Shown here piece by piece: positions 24,816 through 33,359 of a stretch of DNA of 64,000 nt. The position numbers and the translations under genes were made by a program. Source of the DNA: Pedobacter soli (GTDB taxonomy: Bacteria; Bacteroidota; Bacteroidia; Sphingobacteriales; Sphingobacteriaceae); contig NZ_FMZH01000006.1 in assembly GCF_900101435.1 (NCBI RefSeq), positions 312,902 through 376,901 on the forward strand, in the 5' to 3' direction. Under the pieces are notes generated by a model. That model saw nothing but the letters and a program-made list of their open reading frames with translations, was not told where the DNA came from and made no database searches. The first letter of the stretch is position 1, and every line of letters begins with the position of its first letter.

Positions 24816-24926
24816 TTAATGTGCCTGTAAATTAGTAGAGTAAAACTAATAAAATACATCCATTGCCTAACATTTTGCCTGCAAATTTGTTATTTTTATG
24901 ATGATAACCTTTTAAATATACACGCT

Positions 24927-25379
24927 ATGAACTTTAAAAAGATATTAATTGCCGTTGATAACAGTACCTGCTCAGAAAAGGCGGCAAAAGCCGGTTACGA
25001 CATGGCAGAAAAATTTGGAGCAGAAGTAGCATTGGTTAATATTATCGAACCCATACCTGCCAATGTAAATCCCGATTTAACATTGGCGCCGGTATTCTTA
25101 GAAACTTACGATAATAGCGAAGAGAATAGTCATGTTTTACTTAAAGAAATGGAAGCTAAGTACAGTAAGGAAATTAAAACCACTTATCTCAGTGTGGTAG
25201 ATACCGCCGCGCACGGTATTATCCAGCAATCAGATGCATGGGGATCGGATCTGATTGTTATCGGAACCTACGGCCGCACCGGATTGTACCACTTTTTAAT
25301 GGGAAGTGTAGCCGAACATGTTGCCCGGAAATCGGCTTGCCCGGTTTTAATTATCCCGAATAAGTGTGAGGTGGATTAA
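24927..25379 (+). CDS. Universal stress protein, single domain
   Basis: A 150-residue UspA-type protein. KKILIAVDNSTCSEKAAKAG begins the fold, and the ATP-binding stretch GTYGRTGLYHFLMGSVAEHV (G-2x-G-9x-GS) near 112-131 is complete, ending with CPVLIIP. These small proteins bind ATP and act in stress responses. It is an isolated gene with its own start. Confidence 0.92.
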   Translation: MNFKKILIAVDNSTCSEKAAKAGYDMAEKFGAEVALVNIIEPIPANVNPDLTLAPVFLETYDNSEENSHVLLKEMEAKYSKEIKTTYLSVVDTAAHGIIQQSDAWGSDLIVIGTYGRTGLYHFLMGSVAEHVARKSACPVLIIPNKCEVD

Positions 25380-25430
25380 TTAAATGGTTTATTGGTCATT
25401 AGTTTATTAGTTAGCATGGTGCAAAAATAC

Positions 25431-25450
25431 ATCCGTGTTAATCTGTGAAT
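25431..25450. repeat. Single copy of the ATCCGTGTTAATCTGTG intergenic motif
   Basis: The motif ATCCGTGTTAATCTGTGAAT matches the units clustered at 52.3-52.7 kb. It lies in the gap between the convergent uspA-like and ferredoxin genes. Confidence 0.55.
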
Positions 25451-25546
25451 ACTTGGCGTGATTACTCGTTCATGGCTTATTGGTTTGCAAGATACAAAAA
25501 ACAAATCCCTGCATCCGTGGCATAAGCAATTAAAAATCTTCTAAAC

Positions 25547-25583
25547 AAAAAAAGTCTCGATTTAATAAAACCGAGACTTTTTT
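25547..25583. terminator. Bidirectional terminator
   Basis: The stem GTCTCG/CGAGAC is extended by seven A on one side and six or more T on the other. It stands between the convergent stress-protein and ferredoxin genes and could serve both strands. Confidence 0.75.
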
Positions 25584-25600
25584 CATTTAATATCTTTCGC

Positions 25601-25951
25601 CTATCCTTCCTGGTGTAACCAGGCTTTCTTAGCCAATAATTCTTCTTCTGTTTCGCGGATATCCTCGTCGTCCACACAACAATCAACCGGACATACTGCC
25701 GCACACTGAGGCTCATCGTGAAAACCTTTACACTCCGTACATTTATCTGATACGATATAATATACTTCATCTGAAACTGCTTCCTGAGTTGCATCAGCTT
25801 CGATTTGTTGATTACCAAAATCAATGATACCGTTTAAATTGGTACCATCAGAAAAACGCCATGCAGTTCCGGCATCGTAAATTGCGTTATTTGGACATTC
25901 TGGTTCACATGCCCCACAATTTATACACTCATCTGTTATTTTAATTGCCAT
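25601..25951 (-). CDS. 4Fe-4S dicluster ferredoxin
   Basis: The 116-residue protein has two Fe4S4 motifs: CINCGACEPECPNNAI (about 11-26) and CTECKGFHDEPQCAAVCP (about 71-88), the second with an expanded spacing as in the YfhL/Allochromatium group. An electron carrier in the cytoplasm. A TAnnTTTG -7 box (TATATTTG, minus strand 25999-25992) lies about 40 nt upstream. It is divergent from the LuxC-type reductase gene, a neighbour I also expect in related genomes. Confidence 0.92.
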   Translation of the reverse strand: MAIKITDECINCGACEPECPNNAIYDAGTAWRFSDGTNLNGIIDFGNQQIEADATQEAVSDEVYYIVSDKCTECKGFHDEPQCAAVCPVDCCVDDEDIRETEEELLAKKAWLHQEG

Positions 25952-26029
25952 GTTTTCGTCTAATTCTTTTGCTTAGTTTACCTTTGCGCTGCAAATATAA
26001 GATATAATCAATTAATAATAATTCTAAAT

Positions 26030-27046
26030 ATGTCAGCATTAACTCAAGAAAAAGCAATTAACGCATTTGGTGAACTCGGTAAAAAGCTTATAAACCCTAC
26101 TGACATACTAGGAAATGCACTTTATAGTGCAGAAAGTTCCAATGCCTGGTTCACTCAGGAAAATATAAAAAAATCTGTTTTATCTTTTGCGGCCATGCTA
26201 AATGAGGCAGATTTAGCCATTTGGTTCCAGTCAGTAAAGTTTAGCACCTCGCCTAAAAAGGTTGGTTTAATCCTGGCAGGAAACATTCCGTTAGTGGGTT
26301 TACATGATGTTTTATGCGTTTTAGCCACTGGAAACATTGCATTAATCAAGCTTTCTTCATCAGATGATAAACTGATTAAAACAGTAATTGCCGAATTGAT
26401 TAATATTGAACCCGCTTTTGCAGATAAAATTGAATATGTAGAGCGTTTAAAAGATTTTGACGCGGTAATTGCCACCGGAAGTAATAATTCTTCGCGGTAC
26501 TTCGATTACTATTTCAGCAAAGTCCCTAACATCATCCGCAAAAACAGAAATAGTGTTGCTGTTTTAGATGGAACAGAAAGCAATGCAGATCTCCAAAACC
26601 TGGCTGCCGATATTTTCGATTACTTTGGTCTGGGTTGCCGCAATGTTTCTAAAATCTATTTCCCGAAAGGCTATGACGTGGCCCATTTGTACGAAGGCAT
26701 AGAAAGCCATAACCAGATTATTAACCACTTTAAATACCAGAACAATTACGATTACAATAAATCTATCTACCTGGTAAATGCAGCCAAACATTTCGATAAC
26801 GGTTTTTTACTGTTAAAAGAAGATGAAAACCTAGCTTCACCACTGGCAGTACTTTATTACGAAGAATATGAAAACCTGCAGGATGTAGAAGATAAACTGA
26901 AAGATAAAGCAGCAGATATTCAATGTGTGGTTACCAAATCGCCAATTAACATAGCCAGTTTTGATTTCGGCCAAAGCCAGCACCCTAAACTGTTGGATTA
27001 TGCTGATAATGTAAATACAATTGAGTTTTTGAATGGGCTAAATTGA
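26030..27046 (+). CDS. Acyl-CoA/acyl-protein reductase, LuxC family
   Basis: A 338-residue protein of the LuxC type, an NADPH-dependent reductase that forms aldehydes through a Cys thioester. The nucleotide-binding part has KVGLILAGNIPLVGLHD and IKLSSSD, then IATGSNNSSRYFDYYF. The active-site Cys fits FGLGCRNVSKIY near residue 207. There are no lux genes nearby, so the role is not luminescence and the substrate is unknown. Confidence 0.85.
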   Translation: MSALTQEKAINAFGELGKKLINPTDILGNALYSAESSNAWFTQENIKKSVLSFAAMLNEADLAIWFQSVKFSTSPKKVGLILAGNIPLVGLHDVLCVLATGNIALIKLSSSDDKLIKTVIAELINIEPAFADKIEYVERLKDFDAVIATGSNNSSRYFDYYFSKVPNIIRKNRNSVAVLDGTESNADLQNLAADIFDYFGLGCRNVSKIYFPKGYDVAHLYEGIESHNQIINHFKYQNNYDYNKSIYLVNAAKHFDNGFLLLKEDENLASPLAVLYYEEYENLQDVEDKLKDKAADIQCVVTKSPINIASFDFGQSQHPKLLDYADNVNTIEFLNGLN

Positions 27047-27110
27047 TCGCGCTAAGCAATTGGATTACAGTTTTTTATTCAGATATTAGCCAATTGACCT
27101 GAGCCAGTAG

Positions 27111-29054
27111 ATGTATCGTTTAATAAAAGCGCTATCCTTTGTTTGTATTTTGCTATTTGCAGATTTTGCTGAAGCGCAGGTATGCACCGGTAATTTTGGG
27201 CAGCCTTTAATTAACCAGACATTTGGACAGGGCAACAACACCGATAACTGGTATGGTCCTTTAGCCCAATATGCTCCGGGCGCGACTACTTTTACAACTT
27301 TTATGGGACCTCCGGGGCCAAATCCTAGCGCTTTAGCACCCAATCAATCGGGTTTGGTTAAAACACCTGCTACCCCAGGCAACCCCTATCCTATTTACTG
27401 GCAGCCTCATGCAGATCATACCGGCGATACCAATGGCTTAATGCTTTTAATTGATGGTATTGCGACCAAAACTGTGTTTTTTGAGCAAAAAATGGATGAT
27501 CTTTGCCCAAATACACTTTTACGTTTATCTATCTGGGTACTTAATACCAACTCGGCTACAGCAAATGCCCAGCCCCCAAATATGATTTTAAAGGTAATTG
27601 ATCCTAACGGTAACCTTTTAGGTAATGCCTCAACCGGAAATGTAACGGCAGATGGAAGGTGGCACCAATATACACTTGATTTTAGCAACGGAAACAATTC
27701 TACTGTAACCTTGCAACTGATAAACGACACGCAGACCAATAGTGGTAACGATTTTGCTTTAGATGATATTACGGTACAAGCTTGTGGCCCCGCAATCACT
27801 CCTTATTTTAACCTCAACAATAGTTCATTAAATATGTGTGAGGGGAATACCAATAGCTTTACTGTAAACGCCAATATTTTACCAGAATATACCAATCCTG
27901 TTTACCAATGGCAGGAAAACAAGGGCAATGGCTGGGTTGATATCACGGGTTTAACAACAAAACAAGCGACAATCAACTTTTCAAATCAGCCAGCGGGTAC
28001 TTATCAATACCGCTTAATTACAGCCATTAACGGGAATATCGATAAAGTTAATTGCAGGGCTGTATCCGATCCGATTACCGTAACAGTAAACCCTTTACCC
28101 GTTGCCAGAGCTGAAAACTTTGGCCCGTTCTGTAATGGCAGTACCATCCAATTATTTGCATCTGGCGGAACGAGTTATCTTTGGAGCGGGCCAAACGGAT
28201 ACAATTCAACTGCTCAAAATCCTACCATTATTAATGCAACCAAAGCCATGGAGGGCGAGTACACTGTTCAGGTTACAGCAAACGGATGTACTTCTCCGGC
28301 ATCAATCCAGGTGTTGGTGCACGATCCGATAATCATAACCACCAATATCCAAACCGCTACCATTTGCGAGGGTAAATCAATTCAGTTAGCGGCATCTGGT
28401 GGTACAGAATATCTGTGGCAACCTGCAACCGGACTTTCAGATCCACAAAGCCCTGATCCTGTGGCCAGCCCGACCGAAACCACAACCTATACCGTAAGGG
28501 TTACTAATAATGGCTGTTCGGAAACAGCACAGATAACTGTTCATGTAAACAAAAATGCAAAGGCTGATGCCGGCGTTGATCAAAAAATCGTTAACGGGCA
28601 AAAAATAACTTTAAATGGTAAGGTTTCGGACGATGTTACTTATTTATGGACACCTTCCGATTACCTTGATGATCCGACCAAATTGAATCCTGTTGCCAGC
28701 CCTCCGCACGATATCACCTATACCTTACAGGCTACCTCCAATTTAGGCTGTAGCAGCAGTAGCGATGAGGTTAACATAACCGTTTATCCAAAAGTGGTTA
28801 TTCCCAATACTTTTTCTCCAAATGGAGATAATGTAAATGATACCTGGAATATCCCTGCAACAGCATCGTTTCATAACCCCGTTGTCAAAATTATGAACCG
28901 TTACGGCAATCTGGTGTACCAAAGTACAGGCCCTTATAAGCCCTGGGATGGCAAAATGAATGGAAAAGACCTCCCCCCTGCTGTGTATTATTATTCTGTT
29001 TATTTAAACGAAGATTTCCAAACTTACACCGGCTGGCTCATGTTAGTCAGATAA
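27111..29054 (+). CDS. Secreted multi-domain protein with type B T9SS C-terminal domain
   Basis: The 647-residue protein begins with a signal peptide (MYRLIKALSFVCILLFADFAEAQ). A lectin/carbohydrate-binding-like N-terminal region follows (about 25-225, LDDITVQAC), then Ig/PKD-like repeats (about 230-530). The C-terminal gliding-motility type domain has NTFSPNGDNVNDTWNI, MNRYGNLVYQS, PWDGKMNGKDLPPAVYYYSV and ends in LMLVR, the type B T9SS sorting signal. It should be exported through the outer membrane and remain surface-bound or be released. Its ligand is unknown. Confidence 0.92.
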   Translation: MYRLIKALSFVCILLFADFAEAQVCTGNFGQPLINQTFGQGNNTDNWYGPLAQYAPGATTFTTFMGPPGPNPSALAPNQSGLVKTPATPGNPYPIYWQPHADHTGDTNGLMLLIDGIATKTVFFEQKMDDLCPNTLLRLSIWVLNTNSATANAQPPNMILKVIDPNGNLLGNASTGNVTADGRWHQYTLDFSNGNNSTVTLQLINDTQTNSGNDFALDDITVQACGPAITPYFNLNNSSLNMCEGNTNSFTVNANILPEYTNPVYQWQENKGNGWVDITGLTTKQATINFSNQPAGTYQYRLITAINGNIDKVNCRAVSDPITVTVNPLPVARAENFGPFCNGSTIQLFASGGTSYLWSGPNGYNSTAQNPTIINATKAMEGEYTVQVTANGCTSPASIQVLVHDPIIITTNIQTATICEGKSIQLAASGGTEYLWQPATGLSDPQSPDPVASPTETTTYTVRVTNNGCSETAQITVHVNKNAKADAGVDQKIVNGQKITLNGKVSDDVTYLWTPSDYLDDPTKLNPVASPPHDITYTLQATSNLGCSSSSDEVNITVYPKVVIPNTFSPNGDNVNDTWNIPATASFHNPVVKIMNRYGNLVYQSTGPYKPWDGKMNGKDLPPAVYYYSVYLNEDFQTYTGWLMLVR

Positions 29055-29105
29055 AAAGGGATTCATACTTCCGCTTATCATTTGGAAATGCTATTTTTGA
29101 GCACA

Positions 29106-29309
29106 ATGTATATCGTTAAAGTTAAAGGCATAGCCAAAATTCCGGATTACGTACAGTTAAGAGACGATAAGTTTACACTTTTAGCTTATTTCAGGGTAGA
29201 CAGACCCGACAAATCGTTGGAGAAACTGGGGCTTGGCGACAAGCAAGATTACATTATGGAAATGGTTAAAGACCTGCCTTTTGGGCAGATTGCAAAATTA
29301 GAAATATAA
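29106..29309 (+). CDS. Small conserved hypothetical protein upstream of ftsE
   Basis: The start giving MYIVKVKGIAKIPDYVQLRD is preferred over an ATG 24 nt earlier because it follows the conserved-looking part, giving 67 residues. It is a small soluble alpha/beta protein of unknown function. It is separated from the FtsE gene by 3 nt, so the two are translated together and it may work with the ABC ATPase. Confidence 0.7.
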   Translation: MYIVKVKGIAKIPDYVQLRDDKFTLLAYFRVDRPDKSLEKLGLGDKQDYIMEMVKDLPFGQIAKLEI

Positions 29310-29312
29310 TAT

Positions 29313-29996
29313 ATGGCAGGTAACGCAGTAATTCATTTAAGCAATGTTGATGTTTTTCAACAGAAACATCTGGTACTCTCAAACGTAAATTTACACATCG
29401 AAAAAGACGAATTTATATTCTTAATCGGTCAAACCGGTTCTGGCAAGAGTAGTTTGCTTAAAATATTGTACGGCGACCTTCATATTGGCAATGGTGAGGG
29501 TAATATTGCAGGTTTCGACCTTAAAAACCTGAAAGAAAGCCAGGTACCTTTTTTACGCCGTAAACTGGGCGTGGTTTTTCAGGATTTTCAGTTACTTACT
29601 GACAGGACAATTGAAAAAAACCTCGAATTTGTGCTGAAAGCTACCGGCTGGAAAGACGAAAAGCTGATTAACGAGCGTATTAAAGATGTTTTGGATAAAG
29701 TAGGCCTACGCTCTAAGATCAAAAAAATGCCGCACGAAATTTCTGGTGGCGAGCAGCAGCGTATTGTAATTGCAAGGGCTTTGCTTAACGACCCCGAAAT
29801 TATCCTGGCCGATGAACCGACAGGTAACTTAGATCCCGAAACTTCGGAAGAAATTGTAACGCTGTTGAAACAAATTAGTCAAGCCGGAACAGCGGTTTTA
29901 ATGGCCACACATGATTATCACATCATCCGCACTTTCCCATCGCGCATTATCAAATGTGAAAATGGCATTGTTCACGAAAGTGCACAAATAGCATAA
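29313..29996 (+). CDS. ftsE: FtsE-like ABC transporter ATPase
   Basis: A 227-residue ABC ATPase with Walker A GQTGSGKSS (about 38-46), Q-loop VFQDFQLL, signature SGGEQQR (about 143) and Walker B ILADEPTG (about 162). The similarity is to FtsE/LolD, the cell-division ATPase that works with FtsX to control peptidoglycan hydrolases. No FtsX permease gene lies beside it. Its start is 3 nt from the small upstream gene. Confidence 0.88.
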   Translation: MAGNAVIHLSNVDVFQQKHLVLSNVNLHIEKDEFIFLIGQTGSGKSSLLKILYGDLHIGNGEGNIAGFDLKNLKESQVPFLRRKLGVVFQDFQLLTDRTIEKNLEFVLKATGWKDEKLINERIKDVLDKVGLRSKIKKMPHEISGGEQQRIVIARALLNDPEIILADEPTGNLDPETSEEIVTLLKQISQAGTAVLMATHDYHIIRTFPSRIIKCENGIVHESAQIA

Positions 29997-30018
29997 AAAA
30001 TTCTGACATCCGTCAGCT

Positions 30019-30071
30019 AATCAGCCAAACTGTTCAGATAATTACAAATAAATCTGACAGCTTGGCTGATT
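30019..30071 (+). other. Long imperfect hairpin between ftsE and grpE
   Basis: AATCAGCCAA (30019-30028) pairs with TTGGCTGATT (30062-30071), and inside it CTGT-CAGAT pairs with ATCTG-ACAG, giving about 19 base pairs with small bulges and a loop near AATTACAAATA. It is not followed by a U-run. It may be a regulatory leader of grpE-dnaJ or a structured 3' end of ftsE. Confidence 0.6.
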
Positions 30072-30124
30072 TACGTTTATGGCAAAATAGTTGAGATTAA
30101 CACAAAAAAATTCAGCCCGATATT

Positions 30125-30706
30125 ATGTTTAATAAGAAGAAAAATAACGATAAAGAAGAAAATATAATGAATACTGAAAATACATCAGAAAATGCTACCG
30201 AAAATGTAGAAAATACTGATGCCGCTGCAAATGAAACTGAACAAGCACCAGAATTAACTGCCGAAGAGAAATTGCAGGCAGAAGTTCAACAGCTTAACGA
30301 TAAATACCTGCGTTTATATGCAGAGTTCGATAATTACAAACGCCGTACGCAAAAAGAACGCGTAGAGTTGTTGCAAACTGCTGGTAAAGATGTAATTGTA
30401 TCGCTTTTACCAGTTTTAGACGATTTTGACCGTGCATTAAAAGCCATGGAAAGTGCCAGCGAAGTTGCCCCGGTTAAAGAAGGAGTTTTACTGGTAAGTA
30501 CCAAATTGAAAAATACTTTGGCACAAAAAGGTTTGAAAGATGTTGAAAGCATCAGCCAGCCTTTTAATACCGATTTCCACGAAGCCATTACCAATATCCC
30601 TGCCCCTACCGAAGATTTAAAAGGTAAAGTTATTGACGAGGTTGAAAAAGGTTATACTTTAAATGATAATGTGATTCGCTTCGCTAAAGTAGTAGTTGGC
30701 GCTTAA
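30125..30706 (+). CDS. grpE: GrpE nucleotide-exchange factor
   Basis: GrpE releases ADP from DnaK. The 193-residue protein has an acidic N-terminal extension (about 1-45) of low complexity, a long coiled coil (LQAEVQQLNDKYLRLYAEFDNYKRRTQKER), and the beta wing near the end (HEAITNIPAP, GYTLNDNVIRFAKVVVG). It precedes dnaJ, while dnaK is not in this window. An alternative start 42 nt downstream is possible. Confidence 0.95.
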   Translation: MFNKKKNNDKEENIMNTENTSENATENVENTDAAANETEQAPELTAEEKLQAEVQQLNDKYLRLYAEFDNYKRRTQKERVELLQTAGKDVIVSLLPVLDDFDRALKAMESASEVAPVKEGVLLVSTKLKNTLAQKGLKDVESISQPFNTDFHEAITNIPAPTEDLKGKVIDEVEKGYTLNDNVIRFAKVVVGA

Positions 30707-30861
30707 AAGAATTGAAAAATTGGAAGGTTAAAGATTGGAATGTTGTAAACAGCAATTTCAGCAATGATCTCCAATCAATAAAAAAATAAAGGGAATGTTT
30801 GTTTGAGTATGGGAACATTGAACGTTCTAACTTTCAAACATTTCAACATGTTACAAAGAAA

Positions 30862-32025
30862 ATGAGTAAAAGAGATTATTACGACGTACTAGGCGTAACC
30901 AAAAGCGCAGCTGCTGACGAGATAAAGAAGGCTTACCGTAAGATGGCGATTAAATATCACCCGGATAAAAACCCTGGAGATAAAGCCGCTGAGGATAAAT
31001 TTAAAGAAGCTGCAGAAGCATACGAAGTTTTAAGCAGCCCTGAAAAGAAACAGCGTTACGATCAGTTTGGCCATGCCGGTGTAGGCAGCAGTGCTTCTGG
31101 TGGCTATGGTGGCGGCAATATGAACATGGATGATATCTTCAGTAATTTTGGGGATATTTTTGGTGGTCATAACCCATTCGAAAGCTTTTTTGGCGGCGGT
31201 GGCGGTGGCCAGCAACGTGGTGGCCGTCGTGTAGCTAAAGGTTCTAACCTGCGTATTAAGGTTAAACTAACGCTTGAAGAAATTGCCCATGGTGCCGAAA
31301 AGAAAATTAAGGTTAATAAACTGATTGTTTGTAAAACCTGCGATGGTTCTGGTGCAAAAGATAAATCATCGGTAAGTACTTGCGGTACCTGCGGTGGTAG
31401 CGGCCAGGTGCGCAGGGTAACCAATACCATTTTGGGCCAGATGCAAACTGCATCTACCTGTCCTACCTGTAACGGAAGCGGTCAGCAAATTACTTCTAAA
31501 TGTAATGTATGCCATGGCGATGGTGTTGTACGTGGCGAAGAAACCATTACCATTAACATTCCTGCAGGTGTAAGCGAAGGCATGCAGCTAAGCATGAGCG
31601 GCAAAGGAAATGCAGCGCCAAATGGTGGTATTCCGGGCGATTTAATTATCCTGATCGAAGAAGTTCCACACGAAACCTTAAAACGCGAAGGCAATAATAT
31701 TGTTTACGATTTACATTTGAGTTTTGTTGATGCGGCTTTAGGCATGAGCATTGAAGTACCTACAATTGATGGCAAAGCCAAAATTAAAATCGATCCGGGT
31801 ACGCAAAGCGGAAAATTATTGCGTTTAAAAGGCAAAGGTTTACCAGAGGTGAACTCTTACCACAGAGGTGATGAAATTATACACATCAACATCTGGACAC
31901 CAAAAGCGCTCAGCAGCGAAGAAAGAAGTACTTTAGAGAAACTACGCGAATCTCCGAACTTTAAGCCTCAACCAGGCAAAAACGACAAGAACTTCTTCGA
32001 AAGAATGAAAGAGTATTTTGAGTAA
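30862..32025 (+). CDS. dnaJ: Chaperone DnaJ
   Basis: The ATG giving MSKRDYYDVLGV is chosen over an upstream one because family members begin here. The 387-residue protein has the J domain with HPD (YHPDKNP, about 32), a Gly/Phe-rich linker (about 75-130), and four CxxCxGxG zinc motifs (CKTCDGSG, CGTCGGSG, CPTCNGSG, CNVCHGDG). The C-terminal substrate-binding domains follow. It acts with DnaK and GrpE and is co-oriented with grpE. Confidence 0.97.
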   Translation: MSKRDYYDVLGVTKSAAADEIKKAYRKMAIKYHPDKNPGDKAAEDKFKEAAEAYEVLSSPEKKQRYDQFGHAGVGSSASGGYGGGNMNMDDIFSNFGDIFGGHNPFESFFGGGGGGQQRGGRRVAKGSNLRIKVKLTLEEIAHGAEKKIKVNKLIVCKTCDGSGAKDKSSVSTCGTCGGSGQVRRVTNTILGQMQTASTCPTCNGSGQQITSKCNVCHGDGVVRGEETITINIPAGVSEGMQLSMSGKGNAAPNGGIPGDLIILIEEVPHETLKREGNNIVYDLHLSFVDAALGMSIEVPTIDGKAKIKIDPGTQSGKLLRLKGKGLPEVNSYHRGDEIIHINIWTPKALSSEERSTLEKLRESPNFKPQPGKNDKNFFERMKEYFE

Positions 32026-32044
32026 TTAATTCCATATAGTTAGG

Positions 32045-32073
32045 AAACCGATGTCGCAAGCATCGGTTTTTTT
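32045..32073 (+). terminator. Terminator after dnaJ
   Basis: AAACCGATG and CATCGGTTT form a 9-bp stem with a 7-nt loop, followed by a run of T. It is a standard intrinsic terminator 20 nt after the dnaJ stop. Confidence 0.8.
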
Positions 32074-32160
32074 GTTTTATACGCCATGCTTACCCGAAGT
32101 GCAATGTTTATAGGTTACCATATCGACAAATGAGTATTAATATAAAAATCTAAATGAATC

Positions 32161-32436
32161 TTGAAAAAGCATCCGATACTGTGGTCAATATTTACTTTAT
32201 ATCTTGTAGGATGGCTCACATCTCTTTTACTTAAAGTGTTTTTTACATCAACGATACAACATGATCATACAAAAAACCATCATTCGCCTTTTGGTGTTTT
32301 TTTAATCCTTTTAATCTTGTATTTATTATTTGCATTAACACTGGGTTTCTTAGGTAAAAAAGACAACATTTATTTAAAACTCTCTGGTTATATTGGCTTT
32401 TCACTAATTATTTTTATAGCCATTTACAACGGATAA
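32161..32436 (+). CDS. Small membrane protein, 91 aa
   Basis: Three hydrophobic segments are visible: about 7-27, 42-62 and 72-89. A short His/Asn-rich loop (HDHTKNHHSP) lies between the first two. I do not recognise a family. The start is TTG, and the nearest ATG just upstream is out of frame. Confidence 0.55.
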   Translation: MKKHPILWSIFTLYLVGWLTSLLLKVFFTSTIQHDHTKNHHSPFGVFLILLILYLLFALTLGFLGKKDNIYLKLSGYIGFSLIIFIAIYNG

Positions 32437-32469
32437 TAAACCTTTTTTTAGAGAGTCTGTTCTCTATAC

Positions 32470-33186
32470 ATGAAATGGAGAATTGGTTGTTCTGGATTTT
32501 ATTACCGCGAATGGAAAGAAGTATTCTACCCAAAAGGCCTCGCACAAAAAAACTGGTTTAAATATTATTGCCAGCACTTCAATACCATAGAAATTAATTC
32601 AACCTTTTACCGGATGCCAACGCAAAAATCGTTCGAAAAATGGTACGATGAAAGCCCTGGTGATTTTGTATTTACCATTAAAGCTCCGCGTTTAATAACC
32701 CACTATAAGCAGCTTAATGATTGTAAAACACTCCTCAACGATTTCTATACTGCTGTTCAGACAGGTTTAAAGGACAAAATTGGTTGTATCTTATTCCAGT
32801 TTCCACCTAAATTTGAATTTACAGCTGAGCGGATGAGCAGATTAACTAAAAATTTAAATCCAGATTATCAGAATGTGGTCGAGTTTCGGCATCTGAGCTG
32901 GTTTAACGAGGAGATTTATCAAGAACTTGCGCATAGCGGCATTATTTTTAGCGGTCAAAGTTACCCCTCTGCCCTGCCCGATACCGTGATTCAAAATACC
33001 AATACCGTGTACTATCGCTTTCATGGTAAGCCCGTGCTTTATAAATCTGAATACGACAAGGCATTGATTGAGGCTTTTCCGGAACAAATTAACACGACTA
33101 CCAAAGAGGTTTTTGTTTATTTTAACAATACATGGGGCACAGCAGCCTTGCATAATGCGAGGCAGTTACAACTAGCCATAAAATAA
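32470..33186 (+). CDS. DUF72 family protein
   Basis: The 238-residue protein starts with RIGCSGFYYREWKEVFYP, followed by YYCQHFNTIEINSTFYRMP and FTIKAPRLITH, all typical of the DUF72 TIM-barrel family, and later YYRFHGK. The family is widespread in bacteria, is related to YecE, and has no agreed activity. No signal peptide. Confidence 0.9.
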   Translation: MKWRIGCSGFYYREWKEVFYPKGLAQKNWFKYYCQHFNTIEINSTFYRMPTQKSFEKWYDESPGDFVFTIKAPRLITHYKQLNDCKTLLNDFYTAVQTGLKDKIGCILFQFPPKFEFTAERMSRLTKNLNPDYQNVVEFRHLSWFNEEIYQELAHSGIIFSGQSYPSALPDTVIQNTNTVYYRFHGKPVLYKSEYDKALIEAFPEQINTTTKEVFVYFNNTWGTAALHNARQLQLAIK

Positions 33187-33359
33187 TACTCAGGTCCTTC
33201 TATTTACCTAAATGCAATGGTTGAAATAAAATAAACCTGATAGCAATGGTATTTCGTTGTACTAACCTTAATTTAGCACCAACAATAACGAAATTTAATG
33301 GATAGCAGGACTAGCGGCACCGAAAAGCTACTGCTTTTGCTTTCCTAAACCTGATTATT

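Noticed and set aside
26030..27046. Bioluminescence gene
   Set aside because: No luxA, luxB, luxD or luxE is nearby, so LuxC homology only indicates an acyl reductase.
30019..30071. CIRCE operator for HrcA
   Set aside because: The arms do not contain TTAGCACTC or GAGTGCTAA.
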